From Astropecten irregularis (taxonomy: Eukaryota; Echinodermata; Asteroidea; Paxillosida; Astropectinidae), in the NCBI GenBank assembly GCA_963971285.1, contig OZ020257.1:17560602-17624601 (forward strand): DNA of 64,000 nucleotides. The letters run 5' to 3'. The notes beneath the pieces are model-generated. The model was not told the DNA's origin and ran no database searches. It worked only from the letters and a program-made list of their open reading frames with translations. Below are positions 57,501-64,000 of the stretch, piece after piece. Position numbers and translations under genes: made by a program. Positions within the stretch are counted from its first letter, which is position 1; each line of letters begins with the position of its first letter.

Positions 57501-60500
57501 CAGGTATGGACCAATCGTGAATGACATTCAGACACCCTTTTGCCGGAGAAAACTTTCGTCCACTTGAGGTAAAAGAAGATTAAAGTTTCCTGAAAATGTA
57601 TTAAATGGGTTTTGATTAACAGAAGAAAACAAACATTGTCAGTGGTCTTCTTAGCAATCATTAATTTCTGAATTCAAGCTGCCATAATGATGTTTTTCGT
57701 GTCTATGCTTCAAGATGCATTTGCCAGACGGTAGAACTTTTTCTTTCTTAATTCTGAAATTTACGAGGTTAGAAAACATTGTCGACTTTTAAATGATACC
57801 TTGTCACGACGAGTCCGTTTAATATATGGCTATAAGGTTCCAGCCCTTAATATCACTACGATCAAAATAAAGTCCGTTTGTGATAAATTGAGTGCCGATG
57901 GCAAGTTTCTGGCGTCAGATATCTGTTTGTTTGGTATAAAACCGTTATATTTTTCCGTTATGTCAACATTCGTTACATCAAGATTTTTGTATTTAATTTT
58001 TAGCACAAAATATGGGTAATGGGTAATGTATCTTTAAGTAACTGGGGTTCGTCAACACTTGAGCAAGCAATACTTTGTATTTTAAGCTGTGCTGCCTATC
58101 GGAGGTGATTGTGGAATATACAGGAAATCCTCGGATTAGTGTGGAAATTGGAAGAGGAAAATAGAGGCCAACGTGTCCATGTAATTAAACTCAAGCAATA
58201 TTAAAATGAGTTGTTGTGCTCAGGGCGGGATTCCCAGACGTCCGGTACGGCAATCCAATGCAATATGCCATGCAGTGCCAGACTCTTTGATGAGTCATTA
58301 CGCGGCCGTCATCATCCAATAAAAAGATGCGTTATATCGATCTTCGGCAGGCCGGAGGAGCTGAACCAATCAGGGGGCATCTTCAATAACACACCGTGCC
58401 CAATTCTGCGCATATTCGGCAAAATGTTTGGCATGTTTTCGTAGGTGCCATTCCCTCGATTTGTTTTACTGTATAGAAACACTTAATCATGTGCTATCAT
58501 TAGTCACCGCTTTTTAACCACAATGTCAAAAAAGGTACATTTCAATTCCCTTCGGATACCAAAAATCTGCCAAGACTATTTCTGTTCAATGATCTCAGTA
58601 TATGAGAACAGACACACACACGACCTAAGGGCTCTAATAGTTTCAAAGAGTCATAGTATAATGTTCTCGAGGGAGCACCGTCCTAGTTTTTCTCAGCTCC
58701 TAATGATAGGCCTCTAGCAACCGAATACCGTTTTCAACAACCTATACCAATGTACGTAAAGCATAGAACCAAAGGGGTTTTACTGGCGTAGTTCGCGTAT
58801 TATAATCTAATCGGGAAGGAATTCTAAATTGGTTGTAAATTGATTTGCTGTTTGGTCGTGCTGGCTTGAGCAATAATATCATCGCGCTCGGCACTGGGTC
58901 TGCTTGGAGTAACACAATAATAGTCCGCGCATTAGACGCACTAACGCAAGGCAGTGGATTCTATAGAGGTACTTCTTTAAGTGCCATGTTGGCACTTTTA
59001 GGGTTATACATTTTCCTTTGATTGTTTGTTTGTTTGTCTGTTGTTGTCTGTGGTTGTTTTTCCTACGCAATTTACACCTCAAAGCCATTTGGTAACCTCT
59101 GAAAAAAATTGAAAAGAAAATGAAAACTGAAGTTTCCATCAGCTTTAGTTTACTGTATTATGACTTGATCGACTCAGAAAGCTAGGACTGGGAGTATTGT
59201 TTATTTAATAATATTTTGGAGAATTCTGCTTGACTGACTATCGGAAACCATTTGCTGGTCTGCACTCTTACCGAGCTACCCCCAGTTTTGCTCATTACGT
59301 GGGTGGAAATAAATCAACGACCGAGCAACGCACCCAGCTAGCTAGCTATAGCTATCAGGGCACTGCACGCCGGCTGTATTTCAGCCTCCCTCCTCGGCTG
59401 AAACTGGGCCAAGCAACTGCCACTGGGCCGGCTATGTGGTGACAGTGCAGCTGTTGAAATGTCCAATTATTTTTGTTGAATAGATCTTAACCCTGCCATT
59501 GGATGTTGTTAACTTGAGGATATATTTTGTTTCTCAAGGACGAAGCAATATGGCGTTGCACTTTTAGTTTTACAATGGGGTAGGCAGTAACAAGATTATG
59601 ACGTCTTGACAAAACAAACAAACAAACAAACAAACAGAACAAGCAATGTGGCTAGGTCAATTGTCATGCACATATCTGGCTATAAATCGAAATGATTTAT
59701 GATTTATACATTCTGTAGCAGATTTTTTTGACAGCTCGCCTATTAATTAAGCCATCGTGAAAACAATGACGGTAGAGCCCATACAACTGAACTTTACTAT
59801 AACGGGATCTTCTTCAAAGGGTAAAATCATGTTAGGATGAAAATATCAGGCCCTCCTAACTCTGAGCAACTACAATTGAAACAAAAATGAAAACCTGCAA
59901 TCAACATGACTATTGAATAAGCAGTCAGAAAGGCCACATAGCTCTAATCATAATTATGACCTTTCCATTCCTATAACCAAGAAAGAAACAGAGGTTCCCG
60001 GTGATAGTGAGTTGAAGTGAAATGTTTACAGAAATAGAAATCAGACAGGTAAAGGGGAACAAAGGTGAAAGGATTAGAGTAATTGTTTTCATATTAAAGG
60101 TACACTCACACCTTGTCTAATCCAGTATGTATACATGAAATAATAAGCCGGTGAAAATTTGAGCTCAACCAGACATCTGGGTCACAAGAAAACAGCGAAA
60201 ACCCAACTCGAGTTTTCTTAATACAAAACACAATGGTTTGGATCAAAGCTGTTTTCGGTCTTTGTTTGACTAATTTCTGGATAGATACACCATTTAAGGT
60301 GGAAATATTTTAACAGTATGTTTCTACCAGCACCGTCTTCATATCGTGAAAGTTATACGTAAATCTGTGAGCATTTCTGTTATGTTACCAATCATGTAGT
60401 GTATACGGTCTTTTTATACTGACATCATCAAAGTGGCAAAGAGTCATGTCATTTATGTGCATGGGAAAGTTTGTTTGAATTTTTCTCAGGCACCGGATCT

Positions 60501-61543
60501 TCGCGAGTCTAGTATTATTTCTCAGTCGTCAAAACAAAGAACTCTTGTTCCTTTATACCGACGGGTTTCCAATGTGCAGCACTCGTCATTCATTATCTTC
60601 TATTTATTTGGCATTTCCAAGTTGGTCAGGTCGCCGGGATAACCTTATACGAAATCCCCTTTTGACTTATTCCCAGCAGGGTCCATTGGGACTGGAGATG
60701 ATACATAAGTTACAGTTTCAGAAGCGAATTCTGCTCAGCATGTTGGATGGAGGAGGAGAGCCCCATGAGATCAATGTAGGGACTGAACTGAAAACCACAA
60801 ACCACACAGTGACCTCGGTGAGGTTAGAACCGGGGACAACCGAGATGGAAGGTGGATATATGGCCGTATACGCCTTAACCAGATCCACTCTCATTTCAGG
60901 TTAAACTGAGTTCAAGTTAGATTGATAAAGGCCATTAATGTCACTTTAAATGATGGCTGGTCGTTTGTGTTGCCATTTTACATAGGACCTTTACGAAACC
61001 AGGCTTGAGGCTAGGCTTGAGACTTATTTCACTACCATCATTTTTGAGGCCCCCAAAACAAAATGAAGGGTTTGGCCACAATGACGAAGCTAAAGAAAGG
61101 CTCCAGCTTCGCCATGTATCTCAAGCCCTTCATTTCATTTAGGAAACGAAATGGCGGTAGCTAAATAAATCCCAAGCCTAGCCTCAAGCCTCATTTCGTA
61201 AAGGCCCATAGAACCATGGCAAAACGGCCAAGCCATGAAATTGAGAAAGGCCGGCTGCATACTGTCAGGCTACTGTAATCTTGCTGGGCAAAATATTAGG
61301 CCAGGCATATTCTGAAGCAGCCTAATTGTAACATGGCAGATTATTCTTAACCTTGAGCTGACGCTGTGCATTTAACACGAATGATGTATAGGCTAGGTAG
61401 ACATTATATGCCATATCATACAGTGTTACGTATATCTACATGACCTTCTCAAATATCAGGGAAACTTACCCGATTTCCTCGGCTCTCGATCCGTGCCCAG
61501 TCAGGAGGATTGCTCCAAAACAGCACAGCAAGCGCACGCACAT
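51547..61543 (-). CDS. CCBE1: Collagen and calcium-binding EGF domain protein 1
   Basis: Complete minus-strand gene. Exons: 61470-61543, 55751-55831, 55399-55451, 54816-54950, 54284-54430, 53628-53728, 52891-53502, 52728-52754, 52218-52253, 51547-51798; 1,518 nt, 505 residues (human about 406). A signal peptide ([16 protein letters not shown]) is followed by a Cys-rich head. Then come an EGF domain ([20 protein letters not shown]), a calcium-binding EGF ([19 protein letters not shown]), a Cys/Gln linker ([16 protein letters not shown]), collagen G-x-y repeats from about residue 231, and a C-terminal helix ([20 protein letters not shown]). Order and motifs match CCBE1, a secreted matrix protein that in vertebrates promotes ADAMTS3 cleavage of VEGF-C in lymphatic growth; its invertebrate role is not known to me. 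Intron 1 is 5.6 kb. One 612-bp exon holds most of the collagen; two following exons have only 27 and 36 bp. The repeat is broken once, around [12 protein letters not shown]. Confidence 0.96.
52350..52480. repeat. GTG-rich degenerate simple repeat
   Basis: Irregular GGTGGT/GGTGAT units in the last-but-two intron region of CCBE1. Confidence 0.5.
53694..53710 (-). promoter_or_regulatory. CTCF-core-like sequence in CCBE1 coding exon 6
   Basis: The minus strand reads GGTCAATAGAGGGCGGG, encoding part of GSIEGG. Motif match only. Confidence 0.25.
54294..54308 (-). promoter_or_regulatory. CTCF-core-like sequence in CCBE1 coding exon 5
   Basis: The minus strand reads TTACTAGAGGGCGTG, encoding LEGV just before the exon end. 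Matches the CTCF core well. Confidence 0.35.
55051..55366 (+). mobile_element. tRNA-derived SINE, family 1, full copy
   Basis: GGGGTGATGTGGCCTAGTGG, GGGTTCGAATCCAGCC, CTTCACCCAGGAGTAAATGG, GGCTGTATACTCCCCAGGG, and the ATA-rich tail ending AAGCGC. In CCBE1 intron 3, opposite to the gene. Confidence 0.93.
55602..55733. repeat. Foldback element with GGGAGACTTTTGAG ends
   Basis: TAATGGGAGACTTTTGAG at the left is mirrored by CTCAAAAGTCTCCCATTA at the right, with further paired blocks (CTTCAAGTC / GACTTGAAG and CGCGCACGC-type centre). CpG-rich loop. In CCBE1 intron 2, 18 bp from exon 2. Confidence 0.88.
59611..59636. repeat. (CAAA)n microsatellite
   Basis: Six AAAC/CAAA units in CCBE1 intron 1. 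Confidence 0.85.
59807..59862 (+). other. Degenerate hammerhead-like motif
   Basis: Aligns with the consensus at 24301-24343 and 28342-28392 (TTCTTCAAAGGG, GTTAGGATGAAAATATCAGG, then CCCTCCTAAC), with several changes in the core. In CCBE1 intron 1. Confidence 0.25.
60094..60412 (+). mobile_element. TTAA-type MITE, diverged copy
   Basis: TTAAAGGTACACTCACACC at the left, interior shared with 11459-11690 (GTGAAAATTTGAGCTCAA) and with 63678-63907 (ACCATTTAAGGTGG, GTAAATCTGTGAGC). Right end less clear. In CCBE1 intron 1. Confidence 0.7.
60985..61207. repeat. Foldback element with 60-bp arms
   Basis: GGACCTTTACGAAACCAGGC / GCCTCATTTCGTAAAGGCCC and GGCTTGAGGCTAGGCTTGAG / CCAAGCCTAGCCTCAAGCC pair. 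ATA flanks both ends. In CCBE1 intron 1, about 260 bp from exon 1. Confidence 0.85.
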
Positions 61544-62040
61544 CTTCCTCTGCGAGAAAATCACCTCTGCGACTTCATGTAGGCCCAGCATTTCATTAAA
61601 ACCGGTAATGTAATCAAGAAAGGGGTTGCTTGTGTGTTTTTAAAGCAAGAGTTAGGATCTACCTAACTCATGAACTACCTAAACGTTGGCTGTGGTGGTG
61701 TGGAGAGTTTCTGGGCAGCTAATTTTGTCAGCTCGTGTGAGGAAATAGGCGCAGGAAGCCACGTGGGTGACGTTATGTTGAGACTCTGGCATCTGATGCG
61801 TTCATAAGTATTGCGGAAGGTAATATGAAAAACGGAAGATCTTGGAGATAACCGCTTTATGGGTCTGCGAACTGTATAGGCCTACTGGCGAGTGCGATTT
61901 ACAAGGTACGCGTTTCACATGAGGTATAGAAATCTTGGAGATTTTAACTCAGGAGCTAGAATTTTTCGAGACTTGTTCGTCGGACGGCTGGATGTCAAGT
62001 GATGTGGGAGAAAAAACAAAGCTTGTAGACCCAACCCAGG

Positions 62041-62050
62041 TTTTTATATA
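62041..62050 (-). promoter_or_regulatory. Candidate TATA box of CCBE1
   Basis: The minus strand reads TATATAAAAA about 500 bp upstream of the CCBE1 start codon, in a locally GC/CpG-rich stretch (about 61540-62340). It would imply a 5' UTR of roughly 470 nt or an unseen leader intron. Positional evidence only. Confidence 0.3.
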
Positions 62051-62858
62051 GCCTCTTGACAGCTGTTATGGGTGGGGAGTCTGGTAGGCCGGGTGCGCGC
62101 GCTGCAAGCCGTGGGCTCTCCGCTGATAATGACAGCGTCAGACGTCTAAGGTTATCCGTAGGTCAGCCATGGTCAAGCGCAAAGTTATCAATGCCGTGTC
62201 ATAAGAAGGGCACCCTTCATGAATAATTCTGCAGTCGAGATACCCCGTCACGAAGGACGGCGGGTATCCGGGAGGCGGGGATAAGTTGGGAGTGCTCGGC
62301 CGGAGGAGAAGGTCTCGAGGCCGGTAGGAAAGTTGGACTCGCGTCACGGTGCGGGCATTCCCGTACTTGTTTCTTTTTTTGACAAATTCTGCTGGGCTAG
62401 AATAATCAGAAAGTGCATGGTCAAAATCAATCAAATTGAAAATGTAATACACAAAAGTGAAATGGTTTTTTTGGGAGTTTAATGCTTTGTCGAAACTTAT
62501 TGCCAGAAAATAGTAATATTTTGCCTTAAGGGTATACTTCTTTTCGAAGAGGAAAAAGACGCAAATTCAAAGACGATATTGGGTCCAACCATCAAATTGA
62601 GATTTGGTGGGAATTTTCTCTGAGTAAAAACTTTGACTTTGACAAAAAATGTACATAAAAGAACAAACAAACAAAACAATTCCAGAGGGAGTTTTGTCAC
62701 TTATAGTAATTGCTGTCATACATTCACACCCTGTGTGGCCATTTCATTGCGCCCCCAAATTTAACAAACTGTTAAATGATGTTCCACGGTCAATGCTGTC
62801 TCGAACGTTTTTAGCTTCTTCTAGCGAGAAACCTTCACAGGTGACAAAAGAAATTCCA

Positions 62859-63200
62859 TTAAAGGTACAGTACAGGATTGGTATAACATACTTAAACAAA
62901 AATGTTAATAGATTTATGTATAACTTTCAGGATATGAAGATGGTGCTGGTAGAAACATGTTTCCGCCTGAAATTATGTATTTATCCAGAAATTAGTCAAA
63001 CAAAGACCGAAAACAGTTTTGATCTCCGGGTAAGATCCAAACCATTCTTTGTGTTTTTAATAGGGTCTTCGCTAATTTCTCGTGACTCAGATGCCCGATT
63101 GAGCTTAAATGTTCACAGGTTTATTATGGCATGCGCATATTTTGAACAGACAAAGTATATGAGTGCTGTTCTGTGACATTTACCAATCGTGTATTATACC
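62859..63200 (-). mobile_element. TTAA-type MITE, reverse copy
   Basis: Starts TTAAAGGTACAGTACAGG. The interior contains, in reverse, the CTACCAGCACCATCTTCAT, CAGGCGGAAA and GAAAACAGTTTTGATC blocks of the family. Ends near ACCAATCGTGTATTATAC. A 175-codon ORF across it is fortuitous. Confidence 0.7.
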
Positions 63201-63677
63201 CGTTATACATGAAAGAAAAGTGTACACCATTATGTGCATATCGCTGCAAATACCCAAAAGTGGATCAAGGAAGGACTAACGGCTTCGGTGAGATCTTGAG
63301 CAGTCGATAAGATGAAGATGGGGAAATGGGTCGTTACGTTGGGGACAAGGTGATAAAGCCTCCCAATGCCTTCTCCGAACAGAAGGATAAAAGGATGCGA
63401 AAAACAAAAGGCCTGTTGACTGTCTAGTCGAGCGGACAAACAATAATTAATGAGTTGATCATGACTCGGCGGAATATTGTACAATGTACAAAACATGTGA
63501 GAATGGAGGGAGACTCTCCATGATGTGGCATACCGATACAGGGTTAAACCCATGGTGACGCACCCGGGTTAGAAAGGCTGAAAGGGGTAGAGGGGTTAGG
63601 GTGAAGAGGCCTACCCCTGACGCCTGTCATTCATAATGATAAGAACATCATAAATTATTTCTTACATTTTGATTCAT

Positions 63678-63907
63678 TACGGCCACAGTATTTCTTAAGT
63701 CTTTCCTCTTTTATTTTTGATCTTTTAAAAGATCAAACAGATTTTCGGTCGTTGTTTTAATAATTTATGGATAGATATTCACCATTCAGGCGGAAAGATT
63801 TTTACGGTATATTTTCTACCACCACCATCTTTATACCCTGTAAGTTGTACGTAAATCTGTGAACATTTCTGTTTTGGTGTCTTGCCAAAGTATGATACTA
63901 CCTTTAA
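63678..63907 (+). mobile_element. TTAA-type MITE, 5'-truncated copy
   Basis: Begins inside the element (ACGGCCACAGTATTTCTTAA) and ends CAAAGTATGATACTACCTTT with the TTAA border at 63904-63907. Closest to 33927-34266. Confidence 0.8.
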
Positions 63908-64000
63908 AGATCCCCTCCTAAAAAAACCATTCCCTGTAATCAGTGACACTGAATGAGCTATGATATCAGACCTATGTTTGACACGACCTACCCATAAACA

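Noticed and set aside
60433..60904. Overlapping 69- and 119-codon ORFs
   Set aside because: Inside CCBE1 intron 1 on the opposite strand, low-complexity, no recognisable domain.
62649..63176. 175-codon ORF on the plus strand
   Set aside because: It crosses a reverse TTAA-type MITE copy and has no family similarity or splice context.

Overview
The window is nuclear DNA of a eukaryote. Genes are split by GT-AG introns, polyadenylation signals are AT-rich, and the long non-coding stretches are full of tRNA-derived SINEs and small inverted-repeat elements. The genes are bilaterian (GON4L-like, NSA2, CREB3L, RIIAD1, CCBE1). Low GC outside genes, a dominant tRNA-SINE and frequent TACATGTA octamers suggest a marine invertebrate deuterostome. 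An echinoderm is my best guess, but that is inference; no rRNA or mitochondrial marker is present.

Layout. 82-2055 (+): last three exons of a GON4L/FLASH-type SANT protein. 4359-7404 (-): complete NSA2 ribosome-biogenesis factor, tail to tail with the first gene. 8481-13007 (+): complete CREB3-like ER-membrane bZIP factor, head to head with NSA2. 16001-17185 (-) and 22168-23388 (+): two intronless class A GPCR paralogues, divergent and inverted, with near-identical tracts. 30332-41645 (+): a nine-exon gene of unknown function (474 aa), with a candidate alternative first exon at 25800-25877. 48569-49586 (-): RIIAD1. 51547-61543 (-): complete ten-exon CCBE1.

The genes do not form one pathway. 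NSA2 acts in 60S assembly, CREB3L in ER-to-nucleus signalling, the GPCRs in reception at the cell surface, CCBE1 in the extracellular matrix, and RIIAD1 has a PKA-RII-like docking fold. Splice phases were followed by hand; NSA2, CREB3L, RIIAD1, CCBE1 and the unknown gene each close into a single frame from start to stop.

Between the genes I see at least three tRNA-SINE families, a TTAA-flanked MITE family with about seven copies, a hAT-like MITE with a perfect 8-bp target duplication inside a tRNA-like sequence, a foldback element whose ends are built of 16-bp repeats, several other hairpin elements, hammerhead-ribozyme-like motifs of Penelope type, and a recurring CTCF-core-like sequence. 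I found no CRISPR array, prokaryotic operon or clear new multi-gene system. The most unusual items are the inverted GPCR pair, the unknown gene, the foldback element and the ribozyme-like motifs.
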